Shown here in pieces: positions 24,729 through 32,021 of a stretch of DNA of 44,280 nt. Origin of the DNA: Acidimicrobiaceae bacterium (GTDB taxonomy: Bacteria > Actinomycetota > Acidimicrobiia > Acidimicrobiales > Bog-793); NCBI GenBank assembly GCA_003140595.1, contig PLKG01000116.1, positions 1 to 44,280 of the forward strand, written 5' to 3'. A program made the translations under genes and the position numbers. Under the pieces are notes generated by a model, which was given only the letters and a program-made list of their open reading frames with translations, was not told the origin of the DNA and ran no database searches. The number at the start of each line of letters is the position of its first letter. Position 1 is the stretch's first letter.

Positions 24729-24977
24729 TCACTTCATCCTGCGGATCAGGATGTGGAAGGCGTCAGCCCGCTTGTCGATGCCGAGCAGATCGTTGCCGGT
24801 GCGGCTGGTCCACGCTCGCATGTCCGGCTCGACGCCTGGGTCTGTTGCGATCAGTTCGAGAACCTGCCCCTGAGCGAGGGTCTTGATCGCCTGTGCGGTC
24901 TTGACGACGGGCAACGGACAGGCCAGCCCCGTGCAGTCGACGACCAAGTCTGCGCCTGCAGCTGGGAATTCGGACAA
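24729..24977 (-). CDS. tusA: TusA sulfur-carrier protein
   Basis: 82 aa cytoplasmic carrier that holds sulfur as a persulfide on Cys20 of the conserved C-P-L-P motif (20-23) and passes it to DsrE proteins and the sHdr complex. Cys15 lies just before it. The D-x-x-G-L-x-C-P-x-P-V-V-K-T-A signature and the C-terminal beta hairpin are typical. The start is TTG 24977 with GGGGGAT about four bases upstream. It is the first gene of the operon, behind a near-consensus promoter. Confidence 0.93.
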   Translation of the reverse strand: MSEFPAAGADLVVDCTGLACPLPVVKTAQAIKTLAQGQVLELIATDPGVEPDMRAWTSRTGNDLLGIDKRADAFHILIRRMK

Positions 24978-25051
24978 AACATCCCCCTTTTGGGACTATT
25001 CGGGCGCGTTCCAGTTTAGGTGGCGTCGTGCCTGTGGCGGATGTTCTCTAT

Positions 25052-25080
25052 ATTATACATCGCATCAGGGGAAATGCCAT
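25052..25080 (-). promoter_or_regulatory. Promoter of the tusA-sHdr operon
   Basis: On the minus strand a perfect TATAAT lies at 25052-25057, preceded directly by TG. Seventeen bases upstream is ATGGCA (25075-25080), a 4/6 match to TTGACA. Transcription would start near 25045, leaving a leader of about 70 bases before TTG 24977. The -10 region (ATGTATAATATA) resembles the AT-rich promoter of dsrE3 (ATGTATTATAAATA), which hints at shared control. Confidence 0.6.
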
Positions 25081-25206
25081 CGCCGCAATTTGCCTGTCGA
25101 ATACGCCCCCCGGTGACACGACACGAGCCTCAGGTGGAATCTCCGCCCACAATGGTGACCGACGGCCGGTGGCGCCATGGGTGACGCCCCGCGCGTCGGA
25201 GAATAG

Positions 25207-25222
25207 GCCCATAAACATGGGC
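25207..25222 (-). terminator. Short hairpin at the end of the lipoprotein gene
   Basis: GCCCAT (25207-25212) and ATGGGC (25217-25222) pair across a four-base loop, touching the stop codon of the minus-strand lipoprotein gene. No U tract follows, so this is weak evidence for a terminator separating it from the tusA operon. Confidence 0.25.
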
Positions 25223-26316
25223 TATCCCGTGAAGTTCTTAATCTCGGCCACAACGGCCGGCTCGTCCTGTGTGATTGCTCCGTAGCCCGCGCCCGCAAGT
25301 ACGAGCAGCGTCGGGTGCAGCAATTGGACAGCCAGCAGATTCGCGTTCGCGCGCGGAAACACCACGTCGTCGGCGCCCGAGATGACAAGTGCGGGAATAG
25401 TGACCTTTGAGAGGCCCGCCGCAAGGTCTGACTTCTGCCAGACCACCGCCTGGAGCGCGGCCTCCGCCTTGACGGCTGCCAACGTCAGCCAGTCTGTCGT
25501 CCCCGCGAACACGCTGGCCTGCCACAGGATCCGCTCCTTAAGTCCCGCCGCCGTCGGTGGGAAGAGGAGCGCCGACAGATCAAGCGGCGTGGCACCCGGC
25601 ATGGCAAGGAGCCTCACCACCCTCGGCGCCGGCTGCGGTGTACCGGCCCCGCCGACCGAAGTGTCGACGAGAACGAGCGACGACGCGATCCCCGGATGGC
25701 GCTCCGCGAGCGACATGGCGATCTGGCCGCCGAGACCCCAGCCAAGCACCGTCGGATCGGACAGCCCGAGGGTGAGGACAAGTCCAGCGGTCATGTCCGC
25801 CAGCCACCCAAGCGAGAGGGGCGCCGTCGCAGGTCCCGAGTACCCCGCTCCGGGGAGGTCGAACACGGTCACGGTGTAGTGACTGGACAGATCCGAAAGC
25901 AACGCCGGATCCCACCACGACAAGGCTCCGTCCTGCCCGGGCACGAGGAGAATATCCGGACCGCTCCCGAATCTCTCGTAAGCGATCGGAACCATCCTCG
26001 ACCAGGCAGCGCCGCCTTGCGAGACGGCGGGAAGGACGAGGTCACCGGGTGACAACGGAGCCACCCGGGCCCGAAAGATCGCGGTACCTGGGATCGGGAC
26101 CGGGAGCGTCGTGGTCGTCGTAGTCAACGTGGTGGTTGTCGTCGTGCTTGTAGTGGTTGTAACGACAGTCGAGGTCGTGGCGTGGCCGGTTTCGCTCGAA
26201 CTGCAACCTGCGAGCAGCACGACAAGTGCGGACACCGTCGTCGCTGCAAGCCGCTCAAAGCCGCGCCGACGATCGCGCGCGAGTCCTGTCGGACCGCGCG
26301 CGATCTTCGGGAACAT
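25222..26316 (-). CDS. Alpha/beta-hydrolase-fold lipoprotein with a disrupted triad
   Basis: 364 aa from ATG 26316, which overlaps the epimerase stop by one base (TGATG). A lipoprotein signal is clear: arginine cluster 14-22, hydrophobic core, and the lipobox L-L-A-G-C with Cys38. A threonine-rich linker follows (about 47-72, almost all T). The hydrolase domain covers about 105-360. The nucleophile elbow reads G-W-G-L-G, so the usual Ser is Gly194, and the place of the catalytic His (G-A-G-H) is Tyr345 (G-A-G-Y). The acid is kept (G-A-D-D, about 314-317). It is therefore probably not a classical hydrolase and may bind a ligand or partner at the outer membrane face. The DNA supports Gly at 194 (GGT). 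Confidence 0.78.
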   Translation of the reverse strand: MFPKIARGPTGLARDRRRGFERLAATTVSALVVLLAGCSSSETGHATTSTVVTTTTSTTTTTTLTTTTTTLPVPIPGTAIFRARVAPLSPGDLVLPAVSQGGAAWSRMVPIAYERFGSGPDILLVPGQDGALSWWDPALLSDLSSHYTVTVFDLPGAGYSGPATAPLSLGWLADMTAGLVLTLGLSDPTVLGWGLGGQIAMSLAERHPGIASSLVLVDTSVGGAGTPQPAPRVVRLLAMPGATPLDLSALLFPPTAAGLKERILWQASVFAGTTDWLTLAAVKAEAALQAVVWQKSDLAAGLSKVTIPALVISGADDVVFPRANANLLAVQLLHPTLLVLAGAGYGAITQDEPAVVAEIKNFTG

Positions 26317-27455
26317 CAAGCGGAGTGCCTCGAGGGCCGGTCCGGAGCGGTCCCGACCTTGTCCGAGTGAATGTGAGCGCTCAGCGGGAGTTCGGTGACG
26401 TCCTTCCAGACAATCCTTGCCAATCTCTTCGCAGACACGTAGTCGTTCTCCACGTACCACCGCGCAGAGCGGAGGATCGCTTCGATGGCAGGCCGGGAAC
26501 TGTATCCGAGCTCTCTGCGGGCCCTGACGTCGCTGAAGATCATGCGGGTGGCGGCCATCCGGGCACCCTCGAGAGGAACGGTGGGCTCCCGGTGCAGCAG
26601 GCGCCCTTCGACGAATTCCGAAGCGTACGCAGCGGCGAAGGCCACCTGACGGGGAACCCGTATCGTCGCCCGGGGCAGGCCCGTGCCAGCAGCAAGGACG
26701 TCGAGGATCTGCTTGAGCTCGAGGTTCTCGCCCCCGAGCACGTAGCTGCGCCCCTGTGCACCACGCTCGGCCGCGAGCAGATGCCCGGCGGCGACGTCGT
26801 CAACATCGACCACATTCAAAGCCGTGTCGAACCAACCGGGGATGCGACCGTTCAAGAAGTCGAGCACGATCTTGCCCGTAGGCGTAGGCGCCCGGTCGAA
26901 AGGGCCCAAGGGCAAGGTGGGTTGGACAAGGACGACGGGCACGCCTTCGGCGCCTGCTCGCAGTATCTCGTGCTCGGCCACGTACTTCGACTGCTTGTAG
27001 AGGCCGAAGAGATGTCCGACCCGAGCCCAAGCGGTCTCGTCCGCGGCGTAGCCGTTCTCGGTCCCGTCCAGGCCGATCGTGCCGACAGTGCTGGTGTAGA
27101 CGACCCTTTCGATCCCCTCGGCCCTGGCCGCAGCGACCACGTTCAGGCTTCCCCCGACGTTGACGTCGTAGAAGTCCGCCGCGTTGGGTGCCCAGAACCG
27201 GTACACCGCGGCGACGTGGAAGATCATGCGGCACCCGCTGGCAGCGGCGACAACCGCGGCAGGGTCCCGCAGGTCCGCCACGACATGCTCGACCGCAAGG
27301 CCCTCGAGGTTGGCGGTTGACACTCCGGGCTGGAGCAGCGCGACGACCTTCGCGCCACGTGCCAACAGTGCCCGGGTGACCGCCGAGCCGATGAAGCCGC
27401 TCGCTCCGGTGACGAGCATCCTGTCGCCTGGACTGATGGTCATCGACGGCTGCAC
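26316..27455 (-). CDS. hpnA: NAD-dependent epimerase/dehydratase, HpnA-like
   Basis: 379 aa extended short-chain dehydrogenase. NAD-binding T-G-A-S-G-F-I-G (about 16-23), the catalytic Y-K-Q-S-K (Tyr and Lys of YxxxK), and a preceding T-S-T-V-G-T strand. Elements typical of hopanoid-associated HpnA: F-H-V-A-A-V-Y-R-F-W, P-T-P-T-G-K-I-V, D-T-A-L-N-V-V-D-V-D-D-V-A-A-G-H and L-G-G-E-N-L. Similarity to dihydroflavonol-reductase-like enzymes is the alternative. GTG 27455 is chosen as the start because a perfect AAGGAGG lies eight bases upstream; ATG 27443 would be too far. The C-terminal 25 residues are outside the domain. It follows the aminotransferase by 26 bases. Confidence 0.78.
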   Translation of the reverse strand: MQPSMTISPGDRMLVTGASGFIGSAVTRALLARGAKVVALLQPGVSTANLEGLAVEHVVADLRDPAAVVAAASGCRMIFHVAAVYRFWAPNAADFYDVNVGGSLNVVAAARAEGIERVVYTSTVGTIGLDGTENGYAADETAWARVGHLFGLYKQSKYVAEHEILRAGAEGVPVVLVQPTLPLGPFDRAPTPTGKIVLDFLNGRIPGWFDTALNVVDVDDVAAGHLLAAERGAQGRSYVLGGENLELKQILDVLAAGTGLPRATIRVPRQVAFAAAYASEFVEGRLLHREPTVPLEGARMAATRMIFSDVRARRELGYSSRPAIEAILRSARWYVENDYVSAKRLARIVWKDVTELPLSAHIHSDKVGTAPDRPSRHSA

Positions 27456-27463
27456 CTTCGCGG

Positions 27464-27470
27464 CCTCCTT
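27464..27470 (-). promoter_or_regulatory. Perfect Shine-Dalgarno for the HpnA-like gene
   Basis: AAGGAGG on the minus strand, eight bases before GTG 27455 and twenty before ATG 27443; it decides the start in favour of the GTG. Confidence 0.75.
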
Positions 27471-27481
27471 ATGGGGCGAGC

Positions 27482-28870
27482 TCAGGACGGCTCCCTACGG
27501 AGCGCGCTCTTGGCCAGAGTTCTGCCGAATTCGAACAGAAGGGCGGAATTGCGGTGGGCGTCCTCGAGCACGTCGTCGAGCGCGTCCACGAAGTAGTCCA
27601 CCTCCTCCTGGCCGGCGATCAGCGGGGGGAGCAGCTTGACGACGTTCATGTTGTCGCCGGCGACCTGGGTCAAGATCCTGTGTCGGTGGAACAGGGGTCC
27701 CACCACAAGCTGGGAGAAGAGCCCCTTGCGTGCGCCCTCCATCATCTTCCAACGCGACTTCAACCCGAAAGAGGTTGGCTCCCCGAAGACGAGGCCGATG
27801 ATCAGACCCTTGCCGCGCACCTCGTGAAAGAGCTCGTACTTCTCGACGAGCGGGGCCAAGCCCTTCATGAAGGCCTCCCCTGTCACGCGCGCCCGATCGA
27901 CGATGTCCTCGTCGTCGATCGTCTGCAAAGTTGCAAGCGCCGCCACCATCGCGAGCTGGTTGCGCCCAAACGTCGAAGAATGCACGACTGCGCGCTCCAT
28001 CTTCGAATAGACACGGTCGAAGACTTCCGCCGAGCACATCATCGCTCCGACGGGCACATAGCCGCCCGAGAGTGCCTTCGACACCGTGATTATGTCGGGC
28101 CGCAGGCCGTAATGCTCATGGGCCCAGAGCTTCCCGGTCCTGCCAAGGCCGGTCTGCACCTCGTCGATGACAAGCAGCGTCCCGTGCTCGCGGCACAGCT
28201 CGGCGACGGCCGCCCAATACTCGTCCGAAGCGAGGTTCACGCCCTTTCCCTGGATGATCTCGAGGACCAGGGCCGCGACATCGTCACGTTGCAGCTCGCG
28301 CTCGAGAGCGCCGATATCCCCAAACGGGACCTCGTAGCAGCCCGGCAGCAGCGCGCCGAATCCCTCGCGGAACTCCTTGCCACCATTGAGCGACAGCGCT
28401 CCCAGGCTGAGGCCGTGGAACGCATGATCGGCGTAGATTATTCGGGGCCGCTTGGTCGCGTATCTCGCGAACTTGATCGCCGCCTCGATCGCCTCGGCTC
28501 CCGAGTTCGAGAAGAAACAGCGCTGGATGCCTTCATGAGTCCGCGCCACCAGTGCCTCGGCGAGCAACCCCGGCAACAGCGCCGCGTCGAGCTGAACCAG
28601 GTTCGGCAGGTCCATGTCGAGCGCCTCGTGCAACGCCTTCTTGACGACCGGATGCCCACGCCCGAGGGCGAAGACACCGAACCCGGCCAGGAAGTCGAGG
28701 TAACGATCTCCGTTGCGGTCGTAGAGGTAGGAACCCTCACCCCTCACGTAGAACCGGTCGAAGCCGAGGGTCTTCAGGACCTTCACGAGCTGGGGATTGA
28801 GATACTCGCTGTGGAGACGGAAATTCTCACCTTGGCGGGCCTCGATCAACGAGCTGAGCTCGAAGGTCAT
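27482..28870 (-). CDS. Class III aminotransferase, possibly HpnO
   Basis: 462 aa PLP enzyme of the ornithine/4-aminobutyrate aminotransferase class. From ATG 28870 (AGGAG eight bases upstream). Seen: S-N-S-G-A-E-A-I-E-A-A-I-K phosphate loop, the H-A-F-H-G motif, V-I-D-E-V-Q-T-G-L-G-R-T-G, and the PLP-lysine in V-S-K-A-L-S-G-G-Y-V-P. The N-terminus with N-P-Q-L-V-K-V-L and D-L-P-N-L-V-Q resembles HpnO, which makes aminobacteriohopanetriol, and the gene next to it looks like hpnA. No squalene-hopene cyclase is in the window, so the hopanoid link is inference; a diamine aminotransferase is the alternative. It diverges from lat across 57 bases. Confidence 0.7.
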   Translation of the reverse strand: MTFELSSLIEARQGENFRLHSEYLNPQLVKVLKTLGFDRFYVRGEGSYLYDRNGDRYLDFLAGFGVFALGRGHPVVKKALHEALDMDLPNLVQLDAALLPGLLAEALVARTHEGIQRCFFSNSGAEAIEAAIKFARYATKRPRIIYADHAFHGLSLGALSLNGGKEFREGFGALLPGCYEVPFGDIGALERELQRDDVAALVLEIIQGKGVNLASDEYWAAVAELCREHGTLLVIDEVQTGLGRTGKLWAHEHYGLRPDIITVSKALSGGYVPVGAMMCSAEVFDRVYSKMERAVVHSSTFGRNQLAMVAALATLQTIDDEDIVDRARVTGEAFMKGLAPLVEKYELFHEVRGKGLIIGLVFGEPTSFGLKSRWKMMEGARKGLFSQLVVGPLFHRHRILTQVAGDNMNVVKLLPPLIAGQEEVDYFVDALDDVLEDAHRNSALLFEFGRTLAKSALRREPS

Positions 28871-28927
28871 CGCTTTTCTCCTCGGCTGTTGCGTTTCGCC
28901 AAAGCGTAGTAGCGATACGCTCGGGCA

Positions 28928-30271
28928 ATGAAAACGACCCAGGATCAGTGCCATATCGCGCCTGACGAGGTTCACGGTCGCCTCGCCGAACACATGCTCG
29001 TGGACGGCTTTCCCATCGTGTTAGATCTCGCAAAGAGCCACGGGACCAGGCTGGTGGATGCTCGGGACAGCACCGAGTATCTGGACTTCTACACATTCTT
29101 CGGCTCGGCCCCCCTCGGGATGAACCCTCCAGGTCTGTTCGACGACCCGGCGACTCGCGATGAGCTCCTCGAGGCCGCTTCGAACAAGCCCGCGAACGCC
29201 GAAGTGCCGACGGTCGCCCTCGCCGAGTTCGTCGCGACTTTCGAACGCGTGCTCGGGGACCCGGCACTGCCCCATCTGTTCCTAATTGAGGGCGGCGCAC
29301 TCGCCGTCGAGAACGCCCTCAAGTGCGCTTTTGACTGGAAGTCGCGGCGCAACGAGGCGGCCGGCCGCTCACCGGAGCTCGGCAGCAAGGTCCTGCACCT
29401 GAGGCACGCCTTCCACGGCAGGAGCGGTTACACCCTCTCTTTGACCAACACAGACCCGGTCAAGACCGACCGTTACCCGAAGTTCGACTGGCCTCGGATC
29501 TCCTCTCCAGCAGTGTGCTTCCCGCTTGAGTCCCACCTGGCCGAGATCGAAGCTGCCGAGGAGCTGGCGCTCTCCGAGGCGAAGGCCGCCTTCGAGGCGC
29601 ACCCGCACGACATCGCGTGTTTCATCGCCGAGCCCATTCAGTGCGAGGGGGGCGACCGCCATCTGCGCGCCGAATTCCTGCTGGCCGTGCAGGACCTCTG
29701 CCTCCGCTACGACGCCCTGTTCGTGGTCGACGAGGTGCAGACCGGAGCGGGGGCGACCGGCACGCCCTGGTGCTACCAACAGCTCGGCCTGTCTCCTGAC
29801 CTAGTGGCGTTCGGCAAGAAAGTCCAACTCGGGGGCGTCATGGCCGGCCGGCGGGTGGATGAGGTCGACCAGAACGTCTTTCGCACCCCTGGACGGATCG
29901 ACTCGACCTGGGGCGGCAACCTCACCGACATGGTGCGATCCCGCCGCCTGCTGCAACTCGTCGAGGAGACCAGTGCGATCGCGAACGCGGCAAATGTCGG
30001 GCAACATCTCCTCGTGAGGTTGGTCGAGCTCGAGCAGGCCTGGCCGAAGGCCGTGTCCAATGCTCGCGGGCGCGGCCTTGTCGCCGCGATCGACCTTGCG
30101 ACGCGCGAGCTCCGGAGCTCGGTGATCACCGCTCTCTGGCGTGAGGAGCACGTCATCGCTTTCGGCTGCGGCGAGCGCACCCTCCGGCTCCGGCCGGCTT
30201 TGTCGATGACCGTAGACGAGGTCGACGCCGGCTGCGACGCCCTGAACCGGGTGGTCTCTCGCCTGGGCTAG
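28928..30271 (+). CDS. lat: L-lysine 6-aminotransferase
   Basis: Transfers the epsilon-amino group of lysine to 2-oxoglutarate, giving 2-aminoadipate semialdehyde. 447 aa, like the mycobacterial Lat. Seen: L-V-D-G-F-P-I-V-L-D-L near the N-terminus, F-F-G-S-A-P-L-G, the I-E-G-G-A-L-A-V-E-N-A loop, H-A-F-H-G-R-S-G-Y, V-D-E-V-Q-T-G, and the PLP-lysine in F-G-K-K-V-Q, where Lat proteins carry their lysine. ATG 28928 has only a weak ribosome-binding site. Its stop TAG shares the palindrome CTAG (30268-30271) with the stop of the convergent ThDP enzyme. Confidence 0.88.
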   Translation: MKTTQDQCHIAPDEVHGRLAEHMLVDGFPIVLDLAKSHGTRLVDARDSTEYLDFYTFFGSAPLGMNPPGLFDDPATRDELLEAASNKPANAEVPTVALAEFVATFERVLGDPALPHLFLIEGGALAVENALKCAFDWKSRRNEAAGRSPELGSKVLHLRHAFHGRSGYTLSLTNTDPVKTDRYPKFDWPRISSPAVCFPLESHLAEIEAAEELALSEAKAAFEAHPHDIACFIAEPIQCEGGDRHLRAEFLLAVQDLCLRYDALFVVDEVQTGAGATGTPWCYQQLGLSPDLVAFGKKVQLGGVMAGRRVDEVDQNVFRTPGRIDSTWGGNLTDMVRSRRLLQLVEETSAIANAANVGQHLLVRLVELEQAWPKAVSNARGRGLVAAIDLATRELRSSVITALWREEHVIAFGCGERTLRLRPALSMTVDEVDAGCDALNRVVSRLG

Positions 30272-31947
30272 CTCGGCTTGGGAGGTTTGGAAGTACCGGT
30301 ATAGCTCACGTTCATCGGGCCGATCGCGTCGAGGTCCACCTCCACCAGGCACGGTTCGGCGAGCTCGAGAGCCTGCTTGACTGCCGCCGCGTATCCGCTG
30401 ACCGATCGGACGCGCTCGGCCCGGATCCCGAAGGATGCCGCGAGGCCACAGAAGTCGGGGCGGCCCAGGTTCACTCCGATGAGACCCTCCTCCGACCCGT
30501 ACTGGAACTCCTGGATGTTGCGGAGTATCCCGTAGCCACCGTCCACGAAGACGATGACCACGATCGGGAGCTCCTCTTGCGCGACGGTCGCGAGCTCGGT
30601 CGCCGAGAGCAGAAAACCGCCGTCGCCGACGAGGAGCACGACCGGGGCCTGGGCGCCGACTGCCGCACCAACTGCATGCGGCAGTCCGAGCCCGATCGCG
30701 AAGCTGTTCGGCATGATCGAAGTTCGGGGTCGCAGCACAGGTAGCAGGCGGTTGCCCCATGTGTAGGCGGAGATGGTCGAGTCCTTCACGACCACAACGG
30801 CGGGATCGAGGCAGCTTGCCAACGAGTCGAGGAGGCCGACCTGGGCGCCGAGCATGCTCCTCATCCGCTCGCGTCCGGACCTCGTGGCACTTGCCACGCG
30901 CTCAGCCCAGCCGGGCTCCGCGACAGGTCGCTTCGCAACGATGCGGTCTAGCTCGTCAATCAGTGCGGTCGTGGACGACTTCGCGTCGCCCACGACCGCG
31001 GCCTGAACGGGGTAGTTCCGGCCAGGCACGCTCGGGTCGATGTCGAGGTGCACAAGCCGCGCCGGTAGCTCCATAGACCAGTTCTCGGTGTTCGGGCCCT
31101 GAAAGCGCGTCCCGACCGCCACCAGCAGGTCTGCCTCTCGGCACAGGGCTCTGACGTCGGGGTCCCAGGGGAGGTTGCCGATACACAAAGGGTCACCTTC
31201 GGGAACGACCCCACGCCCATTGGGGCTCGTCAGCACTCCGGCACCGAGTCGGCGCACGAGCAGTCGCACCTCGTCGACCGCACCCGAGGCGATGACCCCG
31301 CCGCCTGCCCACACTATTGGTCGCCGCGATCGCGCGATGAGCTCGGCGGCACGGGCAACCTCGTCACCCTCGGGCCCGGGCAAAGACACCGACGGGTCCC
31401 CGAGCCGGAACGGTTCCTCCCCCGGCACCAGGGACGCGTACTGGAAATCGATGGGAATCTCGACTGTCACCGGCCCGAGCGGGCACGTCATCGCCTGCGA
31501 CACCGCTTGGGCGACTGTGGCACCTATCGCGTCCGCCGACGGTGGTCGGTGACTGGCCTTCGCCAGCCGCTCCATCATGCCGAGCTGGTCGGGGACTTCG
31601 TGGATGAAGCCACGGCGCTTGCCGAGGAATCGACTGTCGACCTGGCCGGTCAGGTGCAGGACGGACGACGACGACACCAATGCCTCGAGTTGGCCCCCCA
31701 TTGCATTCGCTGCCCCCGGACCTGTCGAGGTCAAGCAAACTCCGAGCCGGCCGGTCGTCCGCGCGAACCCGTCGGCCGCGCCAACAGCGCCCTGCTCGTG
31801 GCGGACGCTGACCGCGCGGATCCGGCCGTCACGCCTGATCGCGTCGTAGATCGGGAGATTATGGACACTTGGGATACCGAAGATGACCTCGACGCCCGAC
31901 CGTGCGAGTACGTCTACGACCACGTCACCACCTGTCCGCTCAGTCAT
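30268..31947 (-). CDS. Thiamine-diphosphate enzyme, acetolactate-synthase-like
   Basis: 559 aa from ATG 31947. The N-terminal pyrimidine-binding domain has I-F-G-I-P and the cofactor-activating Glu in R-H-E-Q-G-A (about 48-53); the middle domain has A-G-G-G-V; the C-terminal diphosphate domain has V-G-D-G-G-F, followed about 26 residues later by V-D-G-G-Y-G, where the second metal ligand is Asp instead of the usual Asn. The L-G-K-R-R-G-F-I-H-E loop region is unlike housekeeping IlvB, and no ilvN follows, so it is likely a different carboligase or decarboxylase. The substrate is unknown. It converges with lat, which may or may not be functionally linked. Confidence 0.8.
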   Translation of the reverse strand: MTERTGGDVVVDVLARSGVEVIFGIPSVHNLPIYDAIRRDGRIRAVSVRHEQGAVGAADGFARTTGRLGVCLTSTGPGAANAMGGQLEALVSSSSVLHLTGQVDSRFLGKRRGFIHEVPDQLGMMERLAKASHRPPSADAIGATVAQAVSQAMTCPLGPVTVEIPIDFQYASLVPGEEPFRLGDPSVSLPGPEGDEVARAAELIARSRRPIVWAGGGVIASGAVDEVRLLVRRLGAGVLTSPNGRGVVPEGDPLCIGNLPWDPDVRALCREADLLVAVGTRFQGPNTENWSMELPARLVHLDIDPSVPGRNYPVQAAVVGDAKSSTTALIDELDRIVAKRPVAEPGWAERVASATRSGRERMRSMLGAQVGLLDSLASCLDPAVVVVKDSTISAYTWGNRLLPVLRPRTSIMPNSFAIGLGLPHAVGAAVGAQAPVVLLVGDGGFLLSATELATVAQEELPIVVIVFVDGGYGILRNIQEFQYGSEEGLIGVNLGRPDFCGLAASFGIRAERVRSVSGYAAAVKQALELAEPCLVEVDLDAIGPMNVSYTGTSKPPKPS

Positions 31948-32021
31948 CTCGTACCTGTCCTCGTGCTCACGGTGGGAGGGATCACCGATCGGCAATACAC
32001 CCCCCAGGTAGCCTCACTTCG

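Larger units (their letters stand above)
9758..24977 (-). other. sHdr sulfur-oxidation operon with built-in ETF electron exit
   Basis: Sixteen minus-strand genes run from tusA to lbpA, most with 1-8 base overlaps or gaps under 25 bases; the largest gaps are 61 bases (after the EtfD-like gene) and 48 bases (sHdrB1 to sHdrA). The core order C1-B1-A-hyp-C2-B2 with LbpA is the known sHdr arrangement of sulfur oxidisers such as Hyphomicrobium denitrificans. Lipoate-assembly genes sit in the middle and etfB, etfA and the EtfD-like gene follow. Joint transcription is inferred from spacing. A promoter precedes tusA, and no internal terminator is evident. Confidence 0.8.

Noticed and set aside
8424..24977. 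Reading the locus as a methanogen-type Hdr or reverse Dsr system
   Set aside because: There is no Mvh/Frh hydrogenase or dsrAB gene; tusA, DsrE, LbpA and lipoate genes define the sulfur-oxidising sHdr type.
26108..26180. A GT/AC-rich simple repeat as a possible regulatory or mobile element
   Set aside because: It encodes the threonine linker of the lipoprotein (ACN codons) and is explained by coding.
27554..28909. A 451-codon open frame on the plus strand
   Set aside because: It is antisense to the class III aminotransferase, whose motifs are complete; the shadow translation has no family character.
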